A stretch of 64,000 nucleotides of DNA from Rhabdornis inornatus (lineage: Eukaryota; Chordata; Aves; Passeriformes; Rhabdornithidae): assembly GCA_013397075.1 (NCBI GenBank), contig VWZS01004810.1, positions 1,006,561-1,070,560 of the forward strand, read 5' to 3'. The position numbers and the translations under genes were made by a program. The notes below the pieces were generated by a model. That model searched no databases. It worked only from the letters and a program-made list of their open reading frames with translations, and was not told the DNA's origin. How positions within the stretch are numbered: the first letter of the stretch is position 1; each line of letters starts with the position of its first letter. Positions 24,364-38,250 of this stretch are shown piece by piece.

Positions 24364-27300
24364 GTTAATCTTTAACTAGATCACTTTCTGGTCTCACTCA
24401 TTCTGTGGTCAAGGGATAGCAGAGGGACAGGATTGTGTGGATGGAGGCAGGAGGGTGACAAAGGGGACTGGTGAGGCTGCTCTTTCCAGCAGCAATGTGC
24501 ATTAAAGTTCTTTTAAAGTGGTTGTGGAGTTGTTTTGGTTGTGCTAAGTTCTGGCACAGACAAAATCTATTAGAGCTGCTTCCATCACCTTTTCAGGCCG
24601 TTCTTCTCTCCATTCCTCATTGACTGCTTTTGCTGTCTCTTTATTGCGTTGAATTTAATCTACTGGTCACTAGAGCAGTACGAAGAATTGATTTTATGGT
24701 TCACTGGTTGTACAGGACAAAAATAACATTAAAAATGGGTTGATATGAAATGGATGTTTGTTCAACTTTTCAGTAAAATGAAAAAATTAAAACATTTCAT
24801 TTCAGGCTCACTGAAAGTTTTAAGCCTTGCTGTTCATTTTCACTTTATTAATCCAGTGATTTTTTTCGGGGGGGGCTATTTTTAAGGCACTAAAGTTCAT
24901 CTCAAGACATGAAGTCAAATAATGCCACTTCAAAAATGTTGAAAGAGGAACATTATGATTTTGAGTGTATTGTGTTTAGCTGTTTGTTCTTCAGTTTGAA
25001 TTTGCAAGGAGTTTTTATAACCTTGAGTTAGGGAAGGACTGAAAATAAAAAACAACAACAACAAAAAAGACTGCCTGTCCTTGTTCAGTGTGTGACTTTG
25101 AAATCTTGAAATTCCCTAGGCTCCAGCTTTGATTTTCCCTGGGTTCAGCATCTTAGGATAAAGAAAAAAAAACAATAATAATTTGCCCAGCATGTCTGGG
25201 CATAGGAGTGAGAGCCAAGATGAGCAGCAGGAATGCAGCTGTGCCTGGGAAAGCTCGTGGTGCTTCCCAAAACCAGGCTGGGTGCTGGGACCCGGGTGCT
25301 GTGACAGACGGCATGGGCTCTCAGATCCTCTCTCACACACCCTGGCAGGTTTTCAGTCCTGTTCCACTTCATTGGATGTCTGAAGCATCCAAGAAAGCAC
25401 TGAAAGCACCGTGAACGTTCTCCTCAAACAGCATTAAGGTGATGCTTAGCTCAGGTATGAATTGATGGGCACTGTTAGGCCTTTTAATCTTTGCTTGGGC
25501 TTTTTTAGTCATGCTGAAGTTCTGCTGACAAGGTTTTCTTATTAGAGTTTTATGCTATGTGTTTAAAGAGGACATCAGCTTTTTTTGTTTCCCAGTCAGA
25601 GGCAAGGCTTTTTTAGGAGACAGTGTGGCAATTGAAGGGCAGAGGGAGCTGAGATGAAAGGAGGTTCTTTACTCCATGTGGGATGAGCAATGGAAATCCA
25701 TACAGGCAAAAATACAGAATCTCCCTAGTTTATATTATGCCTTTAAACAAGTGATGTACATTGGTTTGTAATCAGTAAATGCTGTGCAAATAAATGTGTG
25801 TAAACCAAAACCTGAAATCCATTTCCACAGTGCATGTAAACAGCGAAGCCTCCTAGTGTTGTCTTCAATGTAAATGCTCATCTAAAAATGACATTACTAC
25901 ACGTTTATGCAACTTTACGAAAGCCACAATTTACATTCCTGTCTCAGCATCTCTAAAAGCAGTTGGCAAACAGGAGCCATTCAATGATGGGCATAAACCA
26001 GACAATTCCATCACGCAGCATCTCCTTCAGCCCCAACCTTCATCCATCATGCAGTGCAGGGACTGCTGTTGTTACAAACCCTGCATAATGCAACTCCCTG
26101 CCTCTGTGCAGCTTTCCATGGATTTGCATAAGCAGAATAAAGGCAGGGGTAGGGGCTGGCAGGGAATGGCTGGGGCTGAGCTATGCAGAGCTTTGTGCTG
26201 GGGTGTGTGAGCAGGCACAGAGCTTGGCCCTGGTCAGGCTGGAGGAGCAGCTGCTCTGGCTGCCTTTGGGACGGCATGGGAGCATCCCTGGAAGCTGCAG
26301 GGCTTGACAGAAGGACACACCTCTCCTCTTTCATATTCTTGAGAACAGAGGGCAAGAGGAAGGATGTGTAGCACCAGCCTTTAATAAGCCTGGAGCTGCT
26401 GAAATATGGGAGCAGAAAATCTCTCCAGGCTCAGGGAAAGGCAGCCCTGCATCTGAAGACAGCAGTGCACGCCCAGCCCACAGGGATGGTGTGGAGGCAA
26501 AGCAGTTGATAAGTTCACATTCTGATGAGGCTCCTGTGGTTAGGACATGCCAGTTCCCCTGGAGAAAAGCACTCCTGTGAGCTGTGTGCCTGGAAAGGCA
26601 GATCAGTGCCTGCCTGCCCTGCCTGCTGATCCTGGGAAGCTCTGATCTGGATTAGCTGAGTGCTAGCACAGATCTCTGGAGCTGCACCTTCCAGCAGAAA
26701 AATTCTTCTCCATCCATAATGAAATATTTTGATCCTCCTCCCAGTGAATCCCAGAAGCAGCACAGAAATATTTTAGTCACTGAACCTTTCCAAAGAGATC
26801 TGCATCCTGCTGGGTTTGGACAAGGATGTCCACATCCTGTCCCATCAGAGACCTCCTGCATGGTGGGGGAATGTTCCCCTCCACATGTCAAGTGGAGGCT
26901 GTGCCCAGCAGGGCTGCTCCCAGCATGCTGTGACAGCAATGACTCTGCACATTCATCTCACATTCCTCCAGAGCAGCAGACTATGGTCCGGTGGCTTGGG
27001 AACATATTTTAAAAGCTAACAAGGCAAAGAGAAGCTTTCACTCTCTTTCTTAAAAAATATATTTTTAGCTGGTTTTTTATTATTATTTTTAATAATCTTA
27101 TTAATTCTGTTTTCAAACCAGGAGATGCTTATTTCAGCAGAGAAGCTGTTACATTAAAATAAAAAAGTCATCCAGTTAGATAGACAGAATAATTTTGTTC
27201 TGGCGCAAGTAGCACTGGGAGAAGGCATTATAGGGTGGTTTGTTTTCGTTTTTGTTTTTGTTTTGGTTTTTTTTTTATTATTTCTGGATCTCCCCAATGT

Positions 27301-28023
27301 TTGCCTTGGGTTCCAGAGGGTATATTTTTTTCCCCTTTCTTTTTTGCTGATTGCTACCCACCAGGCTTTATAAATGGAACAAGATGTGTCCCACCAGGGC
27401 AGCCAGAGCCATGCAGGCAGCTTTCCTGGGCTAAGCTGCCAGGGGCAGGTACAGAACACAAGGACACAAAGAAACCCTGGAATCAGCTTTGCCTGCAGCA
27501 GGGTTTGGGTCAGCCCTTTGTGCCAGATCTCCTCTGCAGGCACTGTGATATCAAATATTCCTGTGCAGAGCCAGCACTTCCTTTGTGCTGCTGCCCACGT
27601 GTGCCCAGGGGCTGACACAGCACCCAGGTGTCCTGGCACAGCCCAGCTTCCCTCAGGAGAGCCCTGGGCAGGTGAGACCTGCTCTGCTCCAAGGCATGGG
27701 GCTGATGGGGGCAGCACTTGGCTGCCAGGGGTGTGCACCAGGGCTCTGTTTGCTGGTGGCCAAGGCTGGGAGCTCTTGTGACCAAACCCATTTCACACCT
27801 GCAGCTCTTTTACCCTTCCAGCACTGGTATGGTGACCATGAGGTATTTACAGGAAGCTGCCACGAGGTTTCCTTCACCGTGGAATTGTTTTTTTCCTGGT
27901 CAAATGCATCCCATCAAGTGAAAAACATGGAGAGAGGGAGGAGAGGAGATGGGTAGGGATGGTGTTTACACTCACCCAGCTCTCTGGGCTGAGGCACTGC
28001 AGTGCAGGCTGCTGGCAGCCACT

Positions 28024-28075
28024 GCCTCCCCCTCCTCCTCCTCCTCCTCTTCCTCCTCCTCCTTCTCCCTCCCTG
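28024..28075. repeat. (CCT)n microsatellite
   Basis: CCT units with occasional CTT interruptions. It produces spurious poly-Ser, poly-Pro and poly-Leu open frames on the + strand and poly-Gly on the - strand. Confidence 0.85.
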
Positions 28076-28636
28076 CCAAAGGCCTCACAGCTGCCTGGCT
28101 CTGGAGCCACTATTCCAAGAAGACAGAGATGCTCCCCATCCCCACACTCTGTGGCGTGGGAAAGCCTCTGACCTGCTGCAGCACCTGCCTGAGAGGGAGC
28201 CTTGAGGTCTGGCAGTGGCAGCTGCCAGCAGGGCCAGGCTGGGGCTTCCAGAGGGATGGGATCCCCTAAAGGATCTGTGATGCCTCTGAATCAAAGTCCC
28301 GCTGACAACACAGAGCACTAAATGTCTGCCTGGGGATCTGCTCCTACAGTCATGTGACAACATCAGAATTTAAGCTTTAATTAAGAAATGAGTGCAGGCA
28401 GGGAGGGGAGAGTCTCTAGTCCTTATGGCTACAAAAGAAAGCTTGGAAACATGACCTTAGTGCAACCAACATCTGCTTTAATGTGCAGATGGCTCCCAGC
28501 AGAGGAGTGAGCAGCCGGGAGAGGAAGCCATTCCATCAAATCCTCAATCAGGTCAAGCCAGCTTGTGCTTCTGCTTGCAGTGAAAGAGCTTTTTTTGGAG
28601 AGAGATTCCAGAAAAGCTGTGCTATGACAGAATTAA

Positions 28637-28764
28637 ATAGAATCATAGAAGCCTAGAAAGGCTTGGGCTGGAAGGGACCTCAAAGATCATCTAGTCCAGA
28701 CACCCTGCCGTGGGCAGGAATGCTACCCCATGAGATCGAGTTGCTCAGGGCTGTCCTGCAGCTT
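28637..28764 (-). mobile_element. CR1 LINE fragment (3' end, reverse)
   Basis: 'tagaatcatagaagcctaga', then 'gctggaagggacctcaaag' and 'atcatctagtccaga', are the classic CR1 3' end in reverse orientation. It fades after 'gttgctcagggctgtcctg'. Confidence 0.85.
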
Positions 28765-29574
28765 TTCAGGGCCAGGTTTCACACTGACACAGCCCCTGCC
28801 TAGGAAAAACATCTGGAGATGTGAGAACTGCCTAACTGAACCTGCCAATGGTGCACAGCACTTCTGAGGCAGCAGCATGGAAATTCTCTGCTCTGGGATT
28901 GAGGCAGGAGGTGTTTTGCCTCCTGGAGTTCCTTAGCCCAAATTGGAGGGATGCCTTTTAATGTACCCTTGAATCAACACTTGCTGGCCCAAAACCCCAC
29001 ACTGTGCTTTCTCCTGCCATCAGTTTCAGCAAGGGCAGGGAACAATCAGGCATTTTAGAGGCCAGTTAAGGAAAAGCCTCTGGATACTCTCCATCTTCCA
29101 GGGATACATGAGGCTTGTTGAAGGAGAACCCCATTTGATGGCTATGCTCTCAGCAGGGTCTGGAGGCTCCAAAATCCCTGATATTGCAGCAACCTCCCAT
29201 TCCCCTGAGTGAGTGCCATGGAAAAGCCACTGGAAGGGTTCCCCTGTTAGAGCTGGGATTAGTATCTGGACTCTGACTCAGTGAGGTGTCCTGGCACCTG
29301 GAGCTTGTCATTCCTGCAATAAAAGTGCCTCTTTGCAAGCTGCAAACACAGGTTTCATGGGCTGCTGGTGACTGGCAGCTCTGCTGGAGCATGGGCTGGT
29401 TTTGAGTCCTGATTTGAGATCTGAACATCATGGAGCACTCAGGGCATTCAGGTTGGATGAGGATGCACTGAGCAGGGAGGGACACTTCCACCCCATGGCA
29501 ACCTGCAGGTGGAAGAAGCTGTGTTATGTCAGGAGAGCAAATGCATTTTATTGCCTGTGCATGCCTGCAAATTT

Positions 29575-29658
29575 GTTTTCATTATCCATGCACCCCTGAA
29601 AGGTGTTTTCATTGTCCATGCACCCCTGAAAGTTGTTTTCATATCCCATGCACCCCTG
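29575..29658. repeat. Minisatellite, 30-bp unit, about 2.8 copies
   Basis: Units start at 29575, 29605 and 29635 with 'gttttcat', each containing 'ccatgcacccctg'. A decayed extra unit may precede (29545-29574). Because 30 is a multiple of three, all frames show a ten-residue repeat, but nothing suggests translation. Confidence 0.85.
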
Positions 29659-31056
29659 CCCAACCTCACTTTGCTTTCCCTCCCCTTTCTTTCATACTGG
29701 TTATTTCCTTTTCAGCAAAGGCAAACCTGCCCAGCAAGTGTTCAGCATTAAATATTTCAGTGTTAGCTTCCAGCTCTTGAGTGAAAACCCCAGAAAGAAC
29801 ATTACTTTTAACTCCCCTCCAAATGTCTGGGGCTGTCCCTGGGGAGTGCAGGTGCACAGCCAGGGTTAGGCTAATCAGAGGGCTTGGTACACAGGGAAAA
29901 GCGTGTTCTGCATGGTTAACAGCAAGCAGGAAATATAGGAATAGGACAAGAAGTTTTTTAGCTGCATCTCTGATTAAAGTGGAATGAATAGTCCCACACT
30001 CCTTGTTCTCCTTGTTTTCCTTCCCCTGTTTTCCTCCCCTTCTCCCCCATTCATGTGCAGACTGTGAAAGTGTCAGATTCCCCCCTCCCACCCATAAAAG
30101 ACTCCTCTCTGTTCCTTGGGAGTATTTGATATTTGGAGTCTGTGCTGTACTGTTCAGCAGTGAGTGTTGCCAAGTCACATGATGAACTGTATCTCAAGAC
30201 TATTTAATGTCTCTTCAAAGCCCACACTTTCAGAGTCCTGTGATTATGTAAATGTCTCAACTCAATTTTTAAAGTAAGTTTACGGCCCTCATAATTGCAG
30301 AGGAAAACTTGATAATACGACTCCTACATACTCAGAAAGCAGAAGGCAAAAAAAAAAGGAGAAAAAAACCCCTGAAGTTTATCAGATTTTAAAAGTCTCA
30401 TGAATTTTAAAACCAATCTCTTAATTCTTTTTTTGAGCTTGACTCATGATATTCAAACTGTCACCAGTGTGGCTGTAGGGATTGTAAGGCTGGTTTGTTA
30501 TCTTATTAGGTAGCTTACATAAAATATCCAAGCCCATGGAGACTCAGAGATGGAGTATTGCATTTCAGTGCTCATCTGGAGACAACAGTGTCTTTTCTTC
30601 TGTGGAGTTGCTGAGGATCTCCTCTTAATCCAGGTCTCCAGTCACTACTGCAGCATAAATATTTCCCCAAATTATATTAATGTTAATCATATGAATGAGA
30701 ATAGCCATAATATTGATCTTCATAATACTTAGGTTATTAAATTTGAGTTTGAAGGTAGTTTTGTGGTGCGATTCATAATAGCAAATCTCCTCAGCATGCA
30801 TAAGCAGGGAGAGCAGGCCACAGAGCAATAGCACTGCAAACCCAGAGAGAAATATATTCTAGAATCTTCCATCCTACCACAGGATTGCACAGGGAATAGA
30901 CACTTGTGGCTAAATTAGCAATGCCACAGCTAAAGTTTTGCTAATTGTTTGATGATCTCAGATGAACTGGATTGATCTGAAAGGTGAAAAAAGCCTTTGA
31001 ATGTTGAAATTAATAGTTCCAGTATTTCTATGGATATATGCATCACTCTTTATTAA

Positions 31057-31216
31057 TCACAGAATGCTTTGGGTTGGAAGGGATTTTTTAAAAAAAAAAA
31101 AGTTCCATCTCCTTGCCATGGGCAGGGACACCTTCCGCTATCCCAGGATGCTCCCAGCCACATCCAAGCTGGCCTCGGACACTTCCAGCATGTGGCATCC
31201 ACAGCAACGCTCCGGG
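31057..31216 (-). mobile_element. CR1 LINE fragment (reverse) with an internal A-run
   Basis: 'tcacagaatgctttgggttg' then 'gccatgggcagggacacctt' are CR1 3'-end landmarks. The segment normally reading like 'cctcaaagatcatct' is replaced by a T-run and an A-run (about 31084-31101). Confidence 0.75.
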
Positions 31217-34200
31217 GATGTTTGCAGACACAAAAGCAGGGATGCTGGTGTGATAAGATGAAGAGGGATCACCACTGTTGCTTGCCTTCCCTACACAGGT
31301 TTACTCAGGCTGTGTCATTTTGTTTGGGAGCCACACACACTAGAAGGTGGGGAGGTGATAGAGCAAACTCTGCTGGGCTCTCAGAAATGACTCTGTGCCC
31401 ATAGAACCAGTGATGTTTGAGGTGCACACAGCTGTTGGGGTGTCTGCAGCATCTCGCACAGCCTACAGTGGATTAAATGAAATCTGAGAATGCTTCCCTA
31501 TGAAATGACTCTGTAATAAGGGACAGAAATTACCAGCTCTTCCAGCATGTAAAAAAAGAGGAAGCAAGACTGTGCAAGAGGCTGAATGCTACTATATAAT
31601 AAGCTTACAGGATAATTGCCAACTGTACTTGGACTTAATTTTCTCCTGCAGAAGAGTAATAAAAAATAAGTTTATTGTTTTCACTCTGGGGAACTGAGAT
31701 ATTTGGATCAGGTCTTTAAAAAATACAGTACTTTATCTCCCCCTTGAACATACCAGCTCTGTTGGTGACCATCTCCTGCACGATTGTGAGTGAACATCCA
31801 AAGGAAAAGATTTTCTGCACAGTGGCAGTCTGTGAGCTGGCACAGAACTATCTCAGCTCCCTGTCAAGGTCTCACAAGTGTTTGTAACACTAAAGTAGGA
31901 TTTTCACTCATAGTGGTAGGGATTGTGCATTGAAAGAGGAGCAGAATGGATGAAATTCTACAAGGGTGGAGGAAAACAAATAACAGAATGGAAAAGTCTT
32001 TGTATTGTAGGTGCAATAAAATTGTCTTGGTGAAGTAGAAAAGCATTTTCTCCACAGTAAGATTTTGTCAAAATGCTTTATTTTGTTAGCAGCAGAGTGT
32101 TTCAGGTTGATGAATTGGGTTCAACATATTTTTGATATCCTAGCCTCTCTGGTCACCAGTGACTATGGTGAGAGCAAGAGATCTAAGAAATGAGCTATTT
32201 TGAAAAAAATTTGTCTAGTGAAAACATTACAAGCTGTTCCAGATTCTTCCAACATGGAACAAAGCCAGATTCTGCAGGCCTAAAAGTAGCTACTAAAAGG
32301 AATCCTCTCCTGGGCAGCTCCAGCCACAGCTGAAGCTGGAGCTCTCCCAAACGTGAGCGATTTAAGCTTTGTCTGGAGACACAGAACTGGAGCCCTTACC
32401 AATTACAGATGAGTTATCCTCAGGTGCCACGGGGAGAGTGCACAGGGACTGAGCAGTAAAGGATTAGCCAGCACACACAGAAATATTGAGCAACTCACTA
32501 CTACCTCCTATTGTGCTCGTGCCAGTGGAAATCCTTCTCAGAACAGCATATTTTATTCAATTTTTAAGAGCTCTCAATTTTTCATTTAGGAAGGGAAGCT
32601 GGAACAGCCTCTGATCCGTAATCAATCAGCCTGCCCTCACAGGGAAGCTCCGAGGAAGAGCTCTTGCTCTTTGGTCCTTTATCTTCTCTGAGAACTCACA
32701 GAAATTGTATTTCTGAATGGGATTGAGAGTGAGGGAGAGGGAAAAGCACAGCCAGGGCAATCCTCAACTAAATCTCACAGACCTCTGTCCTGTAGTAAAT
32801 ATCCTGTAGTAAATAGCAACTAACCCTAGGGACAGTATCCCAAACAACATTTCTCCAGTCAGAATGTTTCAGATAAGCTTGGCCCAGACTTAGAAAAGGT
32901 ATTTGAGCACATTGTGTGGGTAAATAACTGCATAAGTACCAAATTCCTGTAGATTTTTAGGGGGCATTACAAAATCAGGAATTTTTAAACAGGATCTGCT
33001 GCAATCTGAAATGAGGCCATCCATAACATAAACCGTGAATTTATTCTCCATGGTAATAAATCACTAGAAATACACAATGATAAAATGCAGAATAACAGAC
33101 ACGGCTCTTCCAGGGATCTCAAAGCTCTTTGCAGCCATTAGAGTTCTTTAGGATAGTGGAGGAAAAGTCTGGGCTTTGTTTGTTTGTTTGGAATGAATAA
33201 ATTAATCATTAGTAAAATATTATGCAGTTCATCAGATATATTATTCACTAGCTGTTTGTCAAAATAACAGCTCAGTCATATATCATCAGAACTAAACATT
33301 TATAATGTGTGTACATCTAGTCCTGAGATGATTTATTCTGGCTAATGGTGTTTTAGTTATTGGCCAGTTAAAGCTCCATTCCCTTGGGAGGCAGAGATGT
33401 GGAAGGTTGGGAGCTCTTGGTGAACTTGGACCATCTCTTTTTGCTGTGGTTTTGTTCAGGATCTGAAAAAAAGCAGAATACTGCATCTGGGTTTCCTTTT
33501 GGCACTGCCCCAATAGATCAGCCTTAATTCTGATTATCTCTAGCCAGTGCTAGGTCTACCTCAGGTGGGAAAATCCATCCACTTAATCAAAATCAAACTG
33601 TGATCTGAGTTCTCTGCCTTCTTGCAGGAGCAGTGTCTGACCCCAACACCAAGGTCCTCATCCTTTCTGAGTGATCTCAGCTGTTTAGTGTCTCCCCACC
33701 TCACAGCTGTGGCACAAGAGGATTTAGAGCTCCCAGCTCCCAGCTCCATGTGATAAATCACACAATTTCAGAAACACTGGGGTAGAACAGAGCAGTCTTT
33801 TACCAGGTCCTTCCCAGCTCCCTCTGCTGTGCCAGCGAGCTGGACTCCTTCCAGAAGTGCCTCAGCAGAGCGAAGATACGTGACTGACACTCCCCAACTC
33901 CCCTTGTCATTCGTGCCCAGCATCCCAGAAGGTTGCAGCTCCTTCCAGGCCTTTATTGGAGTCAAACATCTCAGCCTCTCCCCTGGGTTTTATTAGGGAA
34001 ACTGGTGCCAAATCACCCAGCTCCCTCCTACTCGATAAAAAATGTTTATAACCCAGTAAATTCTAACATATCAGCAGCTTGTTATGGAGGGAAAAGGTCA
34101 CTGGGAGAGAAAGGGGAAAAAAAAAAGTTCCCTTCCATTGGAAATGCTGGCTGGGTACAGATGAAGGAGTCAGCACCAGGAAAATATCTTTTGATATGAT

Positions 34201-37200
34201 AAAGTCTCATAATAGAAAATGTTGCTGCAATACAGGCCTCGTTTCTTCAGATAAATATTTAATATAGATCACTAAAGATTAATCGAGTACAGAAAAGTGT
34301 CTCTCCTATGGTTGGTGTAAAGAAAACATCTTCTCGTTAATTTATTATGGAGCCTGAAATGAGAAAAATCCTATGGAGAGAAATGCAGGGTACAGTTTCC
34401 ATAGAGAAGCAGAGCACCACACCAGAATTTATTTAGTGTGTGGGCAGAAGACTTCCCAGAGCCAGCTGCAGCATGGCGTTCGTGTGATAAAAAATCCCAG
34501 TGTAGGAAGGAGCCTCCCAGAGACACTCGTTGTGTCTTGCTGCTCTGAATCCTGCACTTCCCAGGGGTTCCTGAGCCTGAGGAGCTGTGGGCATGCCAGA
34601 GCCTGGATGAAGGCTGTTCAGTGGCAGGGTAACATCCCAGCTGCTGGCTCAGGAAAGGGCACTCAGTGCCTTTGGAGTCAGGTGGTGTCCCAAGCTCACT
34701 GTGAGGAGAGCAGCCCCACATCCTGGAGCCTCCTTGAGCCAGGATTCCTGATAAATGTGTCCCTTGATGGCTCCAAGGCACTGTGGCGTTTCACAGTACT
34801 GGGCAGGAAGGAATTCAGGGTGCTGCTGTGGGATTCCCATCTCTCACATGCTGGGACATGTTCAGTCAGTTCCTCTGTGATGGGTAGAGGACAGAATTCC
34901 TCTGCTTTCTTTCCCTGTCCACAGAAACCATCATCCCAACCATTTTGCAGCATTAAATAGGACAGCGACAGAGAATAAATCATAAATAGCAGCAGATACA
35001 GTATGAGGGGGGAAATAAGAGTCACAGGCAAGGGAGGAGAGATAAAAGATCCAATTTCAGCTGAGATTGAAATGGAACAAAGAGTCAGTGAGATGGAGAG
35101 ATACACAGGGGTTGTTCCAGACAGCCAACTCCACTGATGTGGAGCCTCTGGCACCACCAGCATCTTGTGATGAACTTGTGAACAAGGGGGTACCTCCTGT
35201 TTTTAGCTGAAGTGGACAGCAAAATCCAGCAGACCTGTCTATGCTCAGAAAATAGAGGAGCTCCCTCCTGAAATGTATATTCTAGAGAGTAGAAATAACT
35301 CTGGAGAGAAGGAGGCTGGAACATTTTTCCACCTCTCCAAGAAACCCATCACACCATGTGTAATTGTTTATCTAGAGGTAAAACTTTCTTTTTCTCCTTG
35401 ATCTTTCTCTGTGGACACCTTTCCTGCTTAGGGAACGTTTTTGCCAAGCAATTGGCAAAATGTGAGTCTGCTTGTTTAGGTGTCCCCAGGAGAGAGGCCG
35501 AGGGGAGGAAGGTGGAATGGCACCAGTCAGACCCTCTGTGCACAGCTGGGGGGTGAGAAGGGAATGGAGCTGGGAGGAACAAGGCAAAACCATGGCTAGA
35601 AGGGATGGTAACTCTGTTTCTGTGCCATATGCAACTCCAAGGGTGTCTTCTGGCTGAACTCACAGGACAAAAAAAATCCTAAACCTCTGGGACACTGGGA
35701 GTGCTCTCTTTGCAGTCTGCATCTCTCTAATCTTGACTGCTCCCAGAACCCAAGGAACAACCAAAATCCTAAATAACGATTTTCTCTGGTTCTATCACAG
35801 GCTGTTGGACCCTATACAGGTGTAAAGGATCAGCAGCTCTAAGCTGGGACTATCTAGAAGAAAGACCAACAGATTTTTAATAGCAGTGGGGACTGTTGCA
35901 GTCATTTAACACGAAACTATTCTGTGTTTAGAACATTCATTTGTGACATATGGCATGGACCTGGCCAGGAATATTACAACAGCTGATTATTAAGAGTTGT
36001 CCCACCCCTCCCACGCCCAGGATAACCCATGGCTGCCCAAGGGGCTCTTGTTCTGTCCCCTGTGAGCACCATGCCTGCACTGCAGCTCACTCCCTGTCAC
36101 CTTGGTCTCTGACTCTGCCTGTCATGCTCTGCACTCCCGCTGCAGTGAGCCACAGATATAATCTATGGAACACAGATATGATTTTATAATAAGTTTTCTA
36201 TGCAGCCAGGATAAAATGCCAAACAGAATCAGAAAACAATCAGTCAGTGAAACTCGGCCCCGGTGATGAGTGCACTGCTGGGCATGGTCCAGTGCCCAGG
36301 AAGATTGAGGCTTCAATGCAGGCACCACCTGCCCTTCCAGAGACAGGGATAAGGGGCAAGGAGAGGCAGGCAGGGGAGGTGAGAATCCCCAGTGCATCTC
36401 CTGTTGGGAATAGGTTAAACCAGGAGCAGTATCAGAGCTGCACAAACACACCTCAGTACGGGGTCGCCTCTCTCTGGGTGTGGAGATGGGATTTGGCAGC
36501 AGCTGGGCTTTGGCAGTGCTGGTGGAAGGAGCAGGGACAGGCAGGGCTGGTGCAGGGACAGATCTGAGTGATATAAACATGCACTTGTTGTGGAGGCCTC
36601 TGGGTGCTGCTCTTGCACAGAGCCGGATAATTCATTCCTCCCACAGTTTTAGGAGCCTCCCTGCCCTCCATTATGTTTTCAGGCTGGGATAAGTTTATAT
36701 CAGGTTCTGTGTCCTGCCAAAGGATATGGTGTGTAGGACCCTATGTCTGTCCTGCTCTGCACACTGCAGGAGCTGGGGGAGAGAAAAATGGAAAGGAAGG
36801 CTGGGAATCATGAGGAGGGGAAGGAACTCCACCAAAAAAGAAGGAGAAAGGAAAAAGCTGGATGCCTTGGTGTGGAGGGAAGTGCTGAAACACATCCCAC
36901 TGGCTGGAGAATCACTCAACTGCTCTGGGGATTTATCCTAATCCAGAGAGGGTAGAGCTATATCCCAGGGATAACAGCCCAGTCCAGGGCAAAGAAGCAG
37001 CTGTTCTCCTGTCCCCCTTCCTCCTAGCACTTCTTCAGGCACTGGGGATTGTGAGGTTTCCAGTCAGCAGGAGAAAAGATCAGGACCTGCTCTCTACCAG
37101 ACTGCCAAGATATTGCTTTTCATTTTCTGTTCCTCTGGTATTTGTAAGAGTTGGGGGATTCACATTAGCTTTCTTCCTGTCTTCTTTAAGCACTCCAGGC

Positions 37201-37548
37201 TTGAGTCATATAATTGTATAACTCACAACTTCCATTTAAAAAATAAGAATAGGCTGTATTTTAGGATTGCGGCGGAAAGCCAGAAAATACAAGTCTTTAA
37301 ATCTCAAAACACAGAAGGCAAATAAAAAGCATTGCAGATATTGTTGTTTTGCTCAGTAGATAAATATATACATATGCATGTGCTTCTAAATTCTGGGGTT
37401 CAGTTCATTCTTTGGGAGCAGGGGCTCAGATGTGCAATAGCACATAATCCCTAACTCAGGTGTGTGTGTGTATCTTGAATTAGAACAGGAGCTGATAATT
37501 TAATTTTGCCCAATCCTCCCCTCCTGAAATAGCCATGAGGGGAGTTTT

Positions 37549-37632
37549 TCATGGAGTGCCAGAATGGTTTGGGTTGGAAGAGCCCTTAAAGATCACCCAG
37601 TTCCAATCCTTTGTCACAGGCAGGGACATCTT
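37549..37632 (-). mobile_element. CR1 LINE fragment, short (reverse)
   Basis: 'agaatggtttgggttggaag', 'cccttaaagatcaccca' and 'caggcagggacatctt' mark the extreme 3' end of CR1; the rest is missing. Confidence 0.7.
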
Positions 37633-38015
37633 GGGGTCTCTCTTCAGCTTTTCTGCAGCATCTGATGCCCTCAGACCAAATTTTATCCTCAGAAGAATCC
37701 TGTATTTTAACTCAACACAAACCAAGAAGCCTGCCATGAAAGAGAGCAGCACAGGAGAGAGGGGGAGAACCAACCCTCCAGGAGTTCTCAGCCAGACTCA
37801 GCAAAGGATTCCCACACCACTGTTTGGGAGATGAGAGCCAGGGGTGTGCATCTGACCCCTCTCACTTTTGGGATGGGTCAGGTCCAACATGTCCCTGTGG
37901 CGTGACTCCAGCTCACTCCACTGCTTGCACATGGCTTTTGTGTCCTCCATAAAGTGCTGGGATTTGGGAATCTGTGCAGTGGTGATTTTTAATAGCCATA
38001 TTTCTGACAGGAATG

Positions 38016-38250
38016 TGAGGAAATGGCCTCAAGTTGCACCAGGGGACGTTTAGGTATTAGGAATTGTGGAACAGCAGGAATTAGAGGGGCTGCTCAGGAA
38101 AGTGGTGGAGTTACCCTCCCTGGAAGGGTTCAAAACTGTGTGGAAATGGCACTTAAGAACAAGTTTTAATGGTGAATGTGGTACCACCATATTGATTGTT
38201 GGACTGGATGATGTTGGAGGTTGTTACTAAATTTAGTGATTTAGTGATTC
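38016..38250 (+). mobile_element. CR1 LINE fragment (3' end, sense)
   Basis: 'aaatggcctcaagttgcacc' then 'aagtggtggagttaccctcc', 'ttggactggatgatgttg' and a terminal 'atttagtgatttagtgattc' microsatellite-like tail identify a sense CR1 3' end. Confidence 0.8.

Noticed and set aside
28024..28110. Poly-Ser, poly-Pro and poly-Gly frames
   Set aside because: These are products of a (CCT)n microsatellite.
29575..29658. Short direct repeats considered as a CRISPR array
   Set aside because: Units are contiguous with no unique spacers, and the genome is vertebrate. It is a minisatellite.
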